A stretch of 64,000 nt of DNA from Doryteuthis pealeii. Its lineage: Eukaryota; Mollusca; Cephalopoda; Myopsida; Loliginidae. Made by a program: the position numbers and the translations under genes. Under the pieces are notes generated by a model. That model was not told the DNA's origin. It worked only from the letters and a program-made list of their open reading frames with translations, and searched no databases. The DNA lies in contig CM042138.1 in the NCBI GenBank assembly GCA_023376005.1, positions 93,263,906-93,327,905 of the forward strand, in the 5' to 3' direction. Positions 10,780 to 19,586 of this stretch are shown piece by piece. Positions within the stretch are counted from its first letter, which is position 1, and every line of letters starts with the position of its first letter.

Positions 10780-11005
10780 GGAGGTGGAGTAACGCTGAAT
10801 TTCAGCACTACACAGCAACACCTGGACACTGCCGTTGCCAAACAGCATAAGTTCTTATCCTTCATTTGGACCCCAGCGGCAGTGTGGAGTGGGGGTTCTG
10901 CTGCTTGGACAACAGCACATCCTTCAAAACAACCCGCCAGTCTACGCAGTAAAAAAGAAAAAACAAAACATAAGAAACTACGCCATCGTCTTTCGCAACC
11001 AATCA
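10780..11005 (+). repeat. Dispersed repeat, probably LINE 3' region
   Basis: Positions 10780-10908 align with 59889-60018 (shared CGTTGCCAAAC, GCAGTGTGGAG, GCTTGG). Positions 10918-10995 align reversed with 23735-23830 (shared CGCCATCGTCTTTCGCA). The same 3' motif follows the LINE fragment at 59215-59620, so both parts probably belong to LINE 3' ends. The open frames here are not credible genes. Confidence 0.5.
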
Positions 11006-11455
11006 TTTTGCAAAAGAGAAATATTTTGAAAAGGGAAATAGGAGGGAATATTATGTTCAGGATTTAGCCAATAAATCAAGAAAATAAATTCTTTGAAAGT
11101 AGAGGAAATTCTGAATTGATTATGCAAAATCTTCAGAAGGAATCACACCTTTCGTATAATTAAAAATATATAAGTTGAGATTCGGAAAGTCAGTGCCCGT
11201 GACACCGAAGAAAAAAACGAAAATCAAAAAATCAAATCAAATATCACAAATCTATATGCTCTAACTACAAGCGGCTACCCAGACTTAGCTGGGTAGAAGG
11301 AGGAGATACAAAATGTTAACATCTCATATCTATTATTACTAAATAATGAGTTAGATCCTCAAGAGATGCCGAATAAAAATCCCTACGTAAAAATACCATG
11401 CGTTGATCCGGCCTGGTTGAACATCAAAAGAAGTGCACAGACATTCTGAAAAGAC
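11006..11455. other. Unassigned AT-rich stretch
   Basis: No gene was recognised. Confidence 0.4.
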
Positions 11456-11637
11456 AGCCAACTCAGCGTTATGTCTAGCACAGGGATCTGTGCGGTAAAG
11501 TAAGAAGCTGATGGTAGGTGTGGCGCTCCACCTCAGATGCAAAAACAATCTCCTTGGTCTAGCGCCAGTGAAAAGGGGATAGACTCCCTCGCTGATTGGC
11601 TGATACCGATATTAGGTCGCCCCGACGACCTTAGCTT
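11456..11637 (+). mobile_element. SINE-1, 5'-truncated copy
   Basis: It starts within the region after the B box (CCAACTCAGCG) and continues through TAGCACAGGGATCTGTGCGG and GATAGACTCCCTCGCTGAT to the ACCTTAGC-type end. The tRNA-like promoter is missing, so it should be transcriptionally silent from pol III. Confidence 0.75.
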
Positions 11638-11736
11638 TTATTTGAAATATCAAATGCAAGAAAACAATCCATGCTGTTACTATTTAGATTTTATTTTTTA
11701 ATTATCTTCACGGATATGAATCACATCTTCATTCAT

Positions 11737-12651
11737 CATCATCATCATCATGTCACGCAATCAGCATGGATATCGATGACAATCTCTCGGCAACTCTCCC
11801 TATCATTCATTGACCCAGGAAGGTCCTCCACGCAGCATCCAGTACCCTCGCAGAGTTGGTCAAGGTAGGTCCTTGCTGGGCGGCCCACACTAGCATGTTC
11901 ATGTGTTGACTTCCACAGGAGAACGTGGCTTACGAGCTCGTCCTTGCTTCCCACTCCAGCAGTGTCCTGCATGCCTTGTCCGTCTCACTCGGATGGTTTG
12001 TGAGATGGTGGGCAGGTGGCCATACAGCTGCTTCCTTGTGGAGTGTTGTTTCCATGACTTGTTCAAGACTGCACAGCCTGGAAGAATTGTCGCTTTAACT
12101 TGTCAGTGAGATCGGATTTCGATATGACTGATAAATTTTAAAAAGTTTGTGGCCGACCATGCCTTTCCTATTCGTGTATTAAGATCAGTTTCTGTGGATG
12201 AGATATTACTACCTAGGTATGTGAATTGTTCTACTGGCTTTAGAGGCGTACCGTTGAGTGTAGAGATGCCTCCTTTATTTTTTAAACATATCAACCCTGT
12301 TTTATCAGAGTTCACATAGAGGCCGATATTCTTTGCTGTCTTCTCCAGACTATACAGATGTGCCTCGGCCTGTGTCGGTGTATCTGCAAGAAATTCAAGG
12401 TCATCAGTGTAGTCTGCATCTGTGATAGTCAGTGCAGGATATCGCCTGCTTTTTGCCTTTTTTAGTGTGAAACCTTTTTCTTTTGCGGTATCTAGTGATG
12501 TTCGGAGCACATAGTCTAGGCATATTATAATATGGTGCTAATGTATCTCCTTGTAAGACTCCCGCGGCGATATCAAAGAAATCTGTGTCGCCATCAGATG
12601 AGCGTACCATTGCAAGATCTGGTGATAGTGAATGTGTATATACATTCACTT
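11737..12651 (-). pseudogene. RTE-type LINE fragment with reverse transcriptase palm motif
   Basis: On the minus strand the coding remnant begins at 12651 inside the reverse transcriptase with A-A-G-V-L-Q-G-D-T-L-A-P-Y. A frameshift follows, then the palm motif D-Y-T-D-D-L (the YxDD box, Tyr-Thr-Asp-Asp), then E-K-T-A-K-N-I-G-L-Y-V-N and the F-T-Y-L-G-S segment. After a deletion the C-terminal R-P-A-R-T-Y-L-D-Q-L-C stretch leads to the (ATG)n tail, read as CAT repeats at 11737-11757. About 0.9 kb of a roughly 3 kb element remains. The QGD and YTDD motifs identify reverse transcriptase; the tail and sibling copies identify RTE. Inactive through truncation and frameshifts. Confidence 0.85.
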
Positions 12652-12851
12652 TGTCGTAATTTGTTTTTTATTTTCGTAGTTTCCTTTGGACATTCATGCA
12701 TACATTCATACATACCAATTGCCCTTTATATAATTATAGATAAAGATCTTACTGGTAAAACTTTATATACTATGACCAAGAATCAAGATAATAAAAAGAA
12801 CCCCTCACTAAAATCAGAGTTGTGTTTTGAGGCTATAGAATTATCTTTTAA
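12652..12851. other. Unassigned stretch
   Basis: No gene was recognised. Confidence 0.4.
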
Positions 12852-13085
12852 AATTGTAGTGAAGAGTCTAACTTCTGTAGCGAGATCGCACGGCAAAACC
12901 GACAAGCCTTTGATGAGCCAACAACGGCCCGTCGGTCGAAGAGACAGCAAGTGGCATGTTGTGCGGGCGGGCGGGAGTAGAGAAGGTTAAATGTGACGAG
13001 TTCGAGGCGGGCACGAGACGAGTTGTGAAGGGGGTGAAAGCGTGAGTGTCTTTGAGGCCGCGATTTGTAGGTTGCGTTGGCATCA
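12852..13085. other. Small GC-rich, CpG-bearing island
   Basis: Base composition changes sharply here, with CGGGCGGGCGGGAG, GGCGGGCACGAGACGAG and GGCCGCG in otherwise AT-rich DNA. A minus-strand open frame of 72 codons (12868-13086) contains no recognisable domain. It could be a promoter or first exon of an unseen gene, or the 5' region of an old element. I cannot decide between them. Confidence 0.35.
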
Positions 13086-13595
13086 AATCAAAAAATCAAG
13101 TGTTACGTTGTTTTTGGCCAAAACAAAAATGTATGTAAAAAGGAAGATAACATTTCCTTATGAATACTAGATGGTGGAAATAACGGATAAAGGAAATTCA
13201 GAATAGAGAAAGAAAGTCGAAAAGACTTTAGGCGGAATCGGAGACATTTTTATAAAAAGTAATAGAAAAAAAAATCCTTACAAATATCTGAGAGAAAGAG
13301 ACATACCAACTACGAAAGATTGACTTTTAGAAAAGGAAGAGTCAACCGATGAACCGTTAATCGAAAACTAACATCAACAAGATCTATTAAGGGAGCACAT
13401 CCGCCGCCGCCGTTTCCGCCAGGTGTAAGTTGCAGGTCACATGAATGTTTCACATGAAGATTAATAGAATGCTAGAGGAGACAAGATGAATGTGAGAATC
13501 TCGTTTGATAATGAATGCAAATAATAATAATAAAATAAAAGGACGATCTATGAAAATCAGAAAGACAGCTTTACAAGCAAAACTTATATAACGAT
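13086..13595. other. Unassigned stretch
   Basis: It holds a short CCGCCGCCGCC run near 13400. No gene was seen. Confidence 0.4.
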
Positions 13596-13845
13596 ATACA
13601 AGGTGTGTCAAAAAAGTATCGTGATTTTTTTGTACTTTTTGACACCCCTTGTATTCTGAAAATGATAATGATTACATTCAAGTTCCAATTTTTTTTTTTC
13701 AGAATAAAAGGTGTACCAAGTTTAAAGCGGTATTTACCAAGATAGAATTGAAGACTGGATGGAACGTTAATTTTTCCGAATACAAGGTGTCTCAAAAAGT
13801 TTTTTAAAATATCGATTCTTTTTTTACACACCTTGTTCGTACTAA
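13596..13845. mobile_element. TACAAGGTGTGTC MITE cluster
   Basis: A foldback unit (13597-13654: ACAAGGTGTGTCAAAAAAGT paired with ACTTTTTGACACCCCTTGT) is followed by the family's spacer (CAGAATA..., GTATTTACCAAGATAGAA, GGAACGTTAATTTTT) and a second degraded foldback unit ending at 13839. Each unit begins TACAAGG and ends CCTTGTA, so each carries TA at its ends like Tc1/mariner MITEs. Confidence 0.75.
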
Positions 13846-14110
13846 TTGGAAGTGCGGACCATACAGTGTGTATAGGTCAAAACTTTTGTGGTAGACATTT
13901 TTAAAGAAAAAGAGTTATACAAAAAGTAGGGAGGAAGCTCAAATAATTAATCTGTTATATAAACTGATTATTAATCATATCAATACAATAAACTTTGGTA
14001 TTAAGTTATATCCCACTTCGAAAGATAATTTAACAAAATGTGACGTTTGTAATATACTAATTGAAGGAGACAAATACTTATTTTAGAATACGATTAAAAT
14101 ATTTTCTAAA
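13846..14110. other. Unassigned AT-rich stretch
   Basis: No feature was recognised. Confidence 0.4.
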
Positions 14111-14693
14111 CTACCAGAACCTATGGATATACCACAGTATGATAATTTAATTATAACAACGTTTGATATGTAAAAAGTATAATAATCTTGATTTAACTCT
14201 TTCTCACTTTTTTTTATTTCCTTCTTTTCATCTTTTCATTATGTTCGATTGAAACAGATTATCGTTATCGCTTCTGCGCTTTCACCCCCTCTCTATCTTT
14301 CCCCTACTCTTTATCTTACTTTCTTATATTTTTCATGTGTAACATGTCTTTTTCTATTTCTCTGAATTTTTCAGATGAGGTTTGATAATTAGTATTATTT
14401 GTATTATTCGGACTATTGTCCTCATCTTCATTGATATCTGTACATATAACAATGATGATGAGGACAATAGTCCTATCCTTTCTTTCTTTTAATAAATACG
14501 GAATGGTCCATTATTTAGCTGAAGTGACGGCAATCATAAGAAATAATAATTCGGTGGATAAGCAACACTAGATAATCAGGATTTAGATTTTTGCATTACA
14601 TCTTGGACGACTTTGACGATCTGATTTTTAACTGGGGGTGTTGCAAGATGATAACGTCCGTATAATTTAGGAACGCGAGTAAATGTGTAAATG
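14111..14693 (-). mobile_element. Non-autonomous Helitron, family C
   Basis: It is similar along its length to 3372-3861. The 3' end is on the left (CTACCAGAACC, a decayed CTAG terminus) and the 5' end on the right (ATAACGTCCGTATAATTTAG and onward). It holds an extra inverted repeat of 24-bp arms with one mismatch (14410-14433 and 14450-14473) that is absent from the other copies. Confidence 0.65.
14410..14473. repeat. Short hairpin inside the Helitron
   Basis: GGACTATTGTCCTCATC at 14410 pairs with GATGAGGACAATAGTCC ending at 14473. There is one mismatch in 24 bp and a 16-base loop. It is a small foldback inserted in, or formed within, the Helitron. Confidence 0.75.
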
Positions 14694-14760
14694 ATGTATA
14701 TTTGATAGGAATACTCGAATACATATAACTGCGCAAATTATTTGTATTAAGAATAGTTAC

Positions 14761-14954
14761 TGTTGTACCGGCCGTTCCTACAGTGGGGAATATACACCGG
14801 TTCTCACTATAAATAGTGAGACACCGAGTGAAAAGGTTGTACTGTTACCGTTAACGACAAGCTAGTCGTTCATGTACCATTATTGTAAATACACTTGTCT
14901 TATTTTACCCTATCTCGACTTGACTTCTTTTTACTGTTGGCTAACATCACAACA
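14761..14954 (+). mobile_element. Solo LTR, 194 bp, with 5-bp target duplication
   Basis: The element begins TGTTGTACCGG and ends CACAACA, giving the TG...CA boundary and a terminal inverted repeat TGTTG/CAACA. It is flanked by direct repeats GTTAC at 14756-14760 and 14955-14959. A TATA-like CTATAAATAG lies at about 14807-14816. These are the hallmarks of an LTR retrotransposon long terminal repeat left after recombination between its two LTRs. No internal coding region is attached. At 194 bp it is short for Gypsy or BEL elements but within the LTR range. Orientation is inferred from the TATA box. Confidence 0.8.
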
Positions 14955-14959
14955 GTTAC

Positions 14960-15244
14960 TTAAATTTATAATTGCTTACAGATGATTATTATGATTATTC
15001 GGTCTCGTGGTAGGTAATGTAGGAAGTGAAATATGAAAGGAAGAAAAATATTACATATTTAATAAGAAATTTAAAAAAATACTAACAGATCATAAACAGT
15101 AGATAAAGCACAACACCAAAATCTTAATAGAAACTATTCAGACAAGAGCATTTCGAAAATAAGCAAGAATATTAGGGAGAGTTCTGTAGTTTACAGTTGA
15201 CTTGTTGTCACTTAATATCCAGCAAGGATAATGCTGTAGAGGAT
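14960..15244. other. Unassigned AT-rich stretch
   Basis: No feature was recognised. A short piece near 15150-15230 is loosely similar to Dong-like 3' ends but too diverged to call. Confidence 0.35.
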
Positions 15245-15473
15245 TTAACACCCCTAAAGATGGACTGATCCAGAGCCATATAAGAGTCGACGCAGCAGTG
15301 ACAGAAGCTGGGAAAATATTCGGACGAAATTACTGCGTCAACACCAACCTCCTCATTTTGGACGTTTGTCTTGTGATTGTACTACTTCTTGTTCTATGTT
15401 AAAAGTGCTGAATAAAATACATATTCACGCACCCTGTGTTTTCTGTGTATCTTTTTCCACCTCAAGAGTACAA
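15245..15473 (+). mobile_element. Possible LTR remnant
   Basis: It has a TATA-like CATATAAGAG near 15280, a polyadenylation-type AATAAA near 15414, and an end reading GAGTACAACA at about 15473. This order resembles the U3-R-U5 layout of an LTR. No matching start or target duplication was found, so the call is tentative. Confidence 0.3.
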
Positions 15474-15639
15474 CAATTAATCAGGGATACAATTCATCTG
15501 ATTCTGGGAAGTTGAACTCTCTTTAGAACTGCTGTGTTAGTAATCCTGTCCTTCCAGGTGATGCCCAGAATACTAATAAGGAATCAATGGTAGAAGCTAC
15601 TTAGCCGCCGCTCTTGGTGGGAGTACAGGGCTATGATTT

Positions 15640-15785
15640 TCACTTCATACATGTCCGATACACTTGTACCTTTGTACGGATAGAGAGCCTATTGTTGTCC
15701 CATACTCTCGCTGTGAGCTTCCTAAAAGTTAGACAGCTTTTCCAATCCGGTAACTGAGTTCAGCATCACTATTACATAACGTACA
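15640..15785 (+). repeat. 145-bp direct repeat, copy 1
   Basis: Shared with 16142-16285: CTTGTACCTTTGTACGGATA, CTCTCGCTGTGAGCTTCC, TTTTCCAATCCGG, GAGTTCAGCATCACTATTA. The two copies are about 500 bp apart and flank a MITE array, which suggests a segmental duplication. Family unknown. Confidence 0.8.
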
Positions 15786-16100
15786 TGGTATGTCATAAAA
15801 GTGCAGAGTTTGAAGCTCTATTTACCAAGATAGAAATGAACAATGAACGGAACGTTAATTCTTTTCAGAATACAAGGTGTGAATACAAGTGTGTCATCAA
15901 AGTTTATTTACCAAATAGAAATGAACAATGAATGGAACGTTAATTCTTTCAGAATACAAGGTGTGTCATGAAAGTGCCAGGTTTGAAGCTGTATTTATCA
16001 AAATAGAAATAAACAATGAATGAACGTTAATTTTTTTCAGAATACAAGGTGTGTCAAAAGTACAAAAAAATCTCAATACTTTTTGACACACCTTGTATAT
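15786..16100. mobile_element. TACAAGGTGTGTC MITE, tandem units ending in a palindrome
   Basis: Three degenerate 86-88-bp units (start near 15866, 15951 and 16037), each opening with CAGAATACAAGGTGTG, are capped by the foldback TACAAGGTGTGTCAAAAGTA / TACTTTTTGACACACCTTGTA at about 16043-16098. Confidence 0.75.
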
Positions 16101-16141
16101 CTAAAATCTTGGGTTTTTCGTATCCTAATGAGGGTGCTAAT

Positions 16142-16285
16142 AACACATGCCCGATACGCTTGTACCTTTGTACGGATAGTGAGCTTGTTGTTGTCCCACA
16201 CTCTCGCTGTGAGCTTCCCAAAAGTTAAGGAATCTTTTCCAATCCGGCAAATGAGTTCAGCATCACTATTAAATAACGTATATAT
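16142..16285 (+). repeat. 145-bp direct repeat, copy 2
   Basis: Second copy of the repeat at 15640-15785, with roughly 10 percent differences by eye. Confidence 0.8.
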
Positions 16286-16467
16286 AAAATGTTGGGTTTT
16301 TCCTCATTTCCAAATTTCATTATTTTTACATAATTGTTCAAGGAAAAATAATTAATGGATCCAATTAGAACTAATGACTTTTCATTTCAATTATTTTTTC
16401 AATAACATAGGCATCTTGCAATTCCATTTGGTTCAATTACTTTTACATTATTAAACATCAATTACTG
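16286..16467. other. Unassigned AT-rich stretch
   Basis: No feature was recognised. Confidence 0.4.
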
Positions 16468-16545
16468 TTTATTCTCTGATGAACATAAATATTACCGCCT
16501 TAATGCTAAGTAAATAAGATGATCGCAGATGATCTACTGATGATA
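16468..16545 (-). repeat. Dispersed 80-bp repeat, inverted copy of 1930-2012
   Basis: The reverse complement contains TTAGCATTAAGGCGGTAATA and the TTCATCAGAGAATAAAC motif seen at 1930-2012. Confidence 0.65.
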
Positions 16546-16559
16546 GTAACAATGAACGG

Positions 16560-16821
16560 AAGGTTATTTTTTCAGAATACAAGGTGTGTCATAAAAGTGC
16601 CGAATTTTAAGCTGTATTTACCAAAATAGAAATGAACAATGAATGGAACGTTAATTTTTTCAGAATACAAGGTGTGTCATAAAAGTACCAAGTTTGAAGC
16701 TGTATTTACCAAAATAGAATGAACAATGAATGGAACGTTAATTTTTTCAGAATACAAGGTGTGTCATAAAAGTACCAAGTTTGAAGCAGTATTTAACAAG
16801 ATAGAAATGAAGAATGAACGT
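16560..16821. mobile_element. TACAAGGTGTGTC MITE, three tandem 88-bp units
   Basis: Units start at about 16573, 16661 and 16748 and share CAGAATACAAGGTGTGTCAT, GTATTTACCAAAATAGAA and GAATGGAACGTTAATTTTTT. The array has no closing palindrome and is interrupted by the SINE that follows. Confidence 0.8.
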
Positions 16822-17083
16822 AAAAGTAAGTAAAGTCGTCGGGTTGGCCGAAAGTCAGTATCAGCCGATCAGCGAGGGAGTCTATCCCCTTTTCACGAGC
16901 GCTAGACAAAGGAGATTGTTTTTACGTCTGAGGTGGAGCGCCACATCTATCATCAGCTCCTTATTTTTTCCACACAGATCCCTGTGCTACTCATACGCTG
17001 GGTTGGCGAAAGGCCGGTATCGAACTAGGAACCTTGCGGTTTCTAGCCGAACGCTCTATCGACTGAGCTAACCTGTCCCTAAA
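16822..17083 (-). mobile_element. tRNA-derived SINE (SINE-1), most complete copy
   Basis: On the minus strand the tRNA-like head starts near 17083 (GGACAGGTTAGCTCAGTCGA, A box) and includes a B box GTTCGATACC at 17016-17025. The SINE-1 body and a TTACTTTTA-type tail end at 16822. It has the longest tRNA-related region among the copies. The anticodon-arm region is recognisable but I cannot assign the parental tRNA with confidence. Confidence 0.85.
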
Positions 17084-17381
17084 CCTTAAATAAATACCTA
17101 ATCATTTATCAAAAAATTTTGCCAAGTCTAGGCCAGGCATGTAAATTGAGTGGAGTCTAACGCCTCATGGATTACATATGTATGTCATGAGGGCCGCATA
17201 GATTACATACACTCGTGAACAAAATAAATGGGTCAAGCAAGTATTATACATTTATTGTACAAAAAGCTATATTAAACAAAATACAATTGAACAAAAAACA
17301 AAAACGAGTCTTATATACACAGAACAAGACATTTACTTTAATAAATGCTTAGTATGGAATCGCTTTCCCCTTTGATTTCTT

Positions 17382-18388
17382 TCAAAGATTAATCCTTTTA
17401 ACCATGCCCTCAACCAACTTGGAACACTGTGAAGAGGGGATGCTATTCCATTCATTTTGCAGAGCTTCCCACAGTTTTTCTTTGTTTGAAAAAGTTCTTC
17501 CAGCCAATGCACGAGATATTATGGCCAAAATATTCTTGATTGGGTTTAAATCGGGGTTTTGGCCAGGCCAAATCATCACATCAATTGAATTATCGGCAAG
17601 CCATTTCTTAGTGACGTTAGCGGTGTGTGCAGGTGCATTATCTTGTTGAAAAATAATGTTATGGGATACTCACAGCTTCTGGATACTTGGAAACAGTCCT
17701 GTTTCTAATATTCGAATGAATTCCTTTGCATTGATTGACGCCTCACATCTAATAAGTTCCCCAACTCCTGAGGTATTAAAAGTTCCCCATACCATTATCC
17801 CCCCATTCCCGTGTTTTACTGTCGTTTTTATGCAACTTGGCGATAATCTTTCTCCGGATCTTCGAATGCAGCGTTCGGGAGCATCACTAAAAAGACAAAA
17901 TCTTGATTCATCGGACCAGAAAACATTCCTAAGCCATTCTGTATCTTTCTTGCCATAACACGAGAAAAATGTCTTTCTATCATTGATGTTCTTCTTAGAT
18001 AATAATGGCTTCTTTGCGCACCTTAAAGAAAATCCCATTTCCTTCAATCGTCTAGATATTGTCATTCTATGGAATTTCCATCCGCTGTTTTGAATTGTTT
18101 GCTATGGTCAACATAAGTTTTCTTTCGGTCCTTCAAAACAGTCATTTTAAGCCTGTGGTTGTCCTTCACAGTGGATGCTCTAGGGCGACCAGATCCAGAT
18201 TTCCTTTTAACTGAACCGTCGATTTCGAACCTTTGACCAATTTGCTTCCCAGCAGAGAGAGATGTTGTCACATTTTCTTTTTTCAAAATATCGAAAATCT
18301 GCTTGTAAGTCATATTAGACTGCCATAATCCTGCAATTCGGTTTTTCTTATCCTCGCCCAGATGCGGTCTTACCTTTTTAGGACTCAT
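17382..18388 (-). pseudogene. Tc1-family transposase pseudogene
   Basis: The product would bind the element's terminal repeats and catalyse cut-and-paste transposition at TA sites. The start is ATG at 18388 (M-S-P-K-K-V-R-P-H). The N-terminal helix-turn-helix region is followed by a basic S-G-R-P-R-A-S linker. The DDE catalytic core has the first Asp in W-S-D-E-S-R-F and the second in Q-Q-D-N-A-P-A-H-T, and the third motif reads N-P-D-L-N-P-I-K-N. Tc1 enzymes have Glu where this has Lys (codon AAG for GAG, near 17540), so the third catalytic residue is lost. At least two frameshifts split the frame (near 18065 and 17665). Total length is about 335 codons, the family norm, so it is full-length but dead. 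Confidence 0.9.
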
Positions 18389-18414
18389 TTTTACCACTAA
18401 ATTATTATATACTA

Positions 18415-19038
18415 TCTTATTATAATGGAGATTGTGTGTTTGTCTGTCTGTAACCGAAACTATATTACTACTCAAGTCACAATTCCCTTAGTTATTTACG
18501 TCATATTCTCCATGGTTTTATTTTTATTTAAACCTCAATTATTAATAAAATTGTTTTACATTATTAATACTGTTAAGCATATCTACATACTAACAACATG
18601 CAATTATATTTATATATACAACAAAATAGCGGTTTACTGTGCGAATGAGAAGGCTAATTTGCATACTGATATTAAAAATGTGATTTTAATAAATATATGC
18701 TTGGTATTATTAGTTTCTAACTGTTTGATTTTATTTTAATGAATATAAGCAACAATCTCTTCAATGAATCTTAAATGAAATCCATTAACAAGAAAAGATA
18801 AGTGTCATTTTATTCTTTACTTCGTATTTTAACTAAATACTTAAATTAGAAAAAATAACAATGAAAGACGAGAGTGGTGGAAGAGTAAGTTTCAGTTGTT
18901 CTATTTTTCGATTATACCCTCCTCTGTTTCAAATATTTTTATCTGCATTTTTATTCATTTACATTAGCCTTTCTAATTTAATATAATATTATATTAAAAC
19001 TTAGATACTTGCACCCGGAGGGTGCATATATTTGCTAG
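18415..19038 (+). mobile_element. Non-autonomous Helitron, family B, intact ends
   Basis: The 5' end is TC at 18415-18416 with host A at 18414. The 3' end is CTAG at 19035-19038 followed by host T, so it sits at an A^T site with no target duplication. A perfect hairpin GCACCC-GGA-GGGTGC (19011-19025) lies nine bases before CTAG. These are the defining Helitron termini. It carries no Rep/helicase gene and depends on an autonomous relative. It landed 26 bp upstream of the Tc1 transposase start codon. Confidence 0.92.
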
Positions 19039-19159
19039 TAATATTAATGATCTGAAAAATAAGAATTTGCAGTTAAATTTCAGTAAATTCCTGAAAAATA
19101 TCGAAAAATCTATTTTCTTCCTTCTTTCAATCTTGGCTCATTTTTTCTGTTCACGAGTG

Positions 19160-19330
19160 TACAAGGTGTGTCAAAAAAGTATCGAGGTTTTTTGTACTTT
19201 TTGAGACACCTTGTATTCTAAAAAAATAACGTTCCATTCATTAATTCTTTTTCAGAATACAAGGTGTGTCAAAAAATACCAACTTTAAAATGATATTTAC
19301 CAAGATAGAAATGAATAATGAATGGAGTAT
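19160..19330. mobile_element. TACAAGGTGTGTC MITE
   Basis: The foldback unit TACAAGGTGTGTCAAAAAAG / TTTTTGAGACACCTTGTA spans 19160-19215, followed by spacer and one further TACAAGG unit start near 19258. Its first TA is the target site of the adjacent Tc1 element. Confidence 0.8.
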
Positions 19331-19399
19331 GTATATTCAGATGGAAGTGGGTTCAGGTGTGTTTGGATGTGGAGGTATATGATTTGATAGACCAAATCT

Positions 19400-19524
19400 C
19401 AAATATATGTATCTATGTGTGGATGTAAGTGGATGTATGCAGGTGTATGTGTGTGCATACATATGTATATATATTTATATATATGTGTGCATGTGTATAT
19501 ATATATGTATATGTGTATGTGTGT

Positions 19525-19583
<59 letters not shown>
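19400..19583. repeat. TG/TA-rich microsatellite
   Basis: Interspersed TGTGTA/TATATA is followed by a pure TA run from about 19529 to 19583. The many overlapping open frames here are low-complexity. Confidence 0.9.

Positions 19584-19586
<3 letters not shown>

Larger units (their letters stand above)
17208..19161 (-). mobile_element. Complete but inactive Tc1-type transposon with nested Helitron
   Basis: The left end TACACTCGTGAACAAAATAA (17208) matches in reverse the right end (TTCTGTTCACGAGTGTA, ending 19161), so both terminal inverted repeats and the TA target duplications are present. Between them is a Tc1-family transposase on the minus strand (17382-18388). Removing the Helitron at 18415-19038 gives an element of about 1.33 kb, a normal size for Tc1. 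The right end abuts a TACAAGG MITE that shares the TA. Confidence 0.9.
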
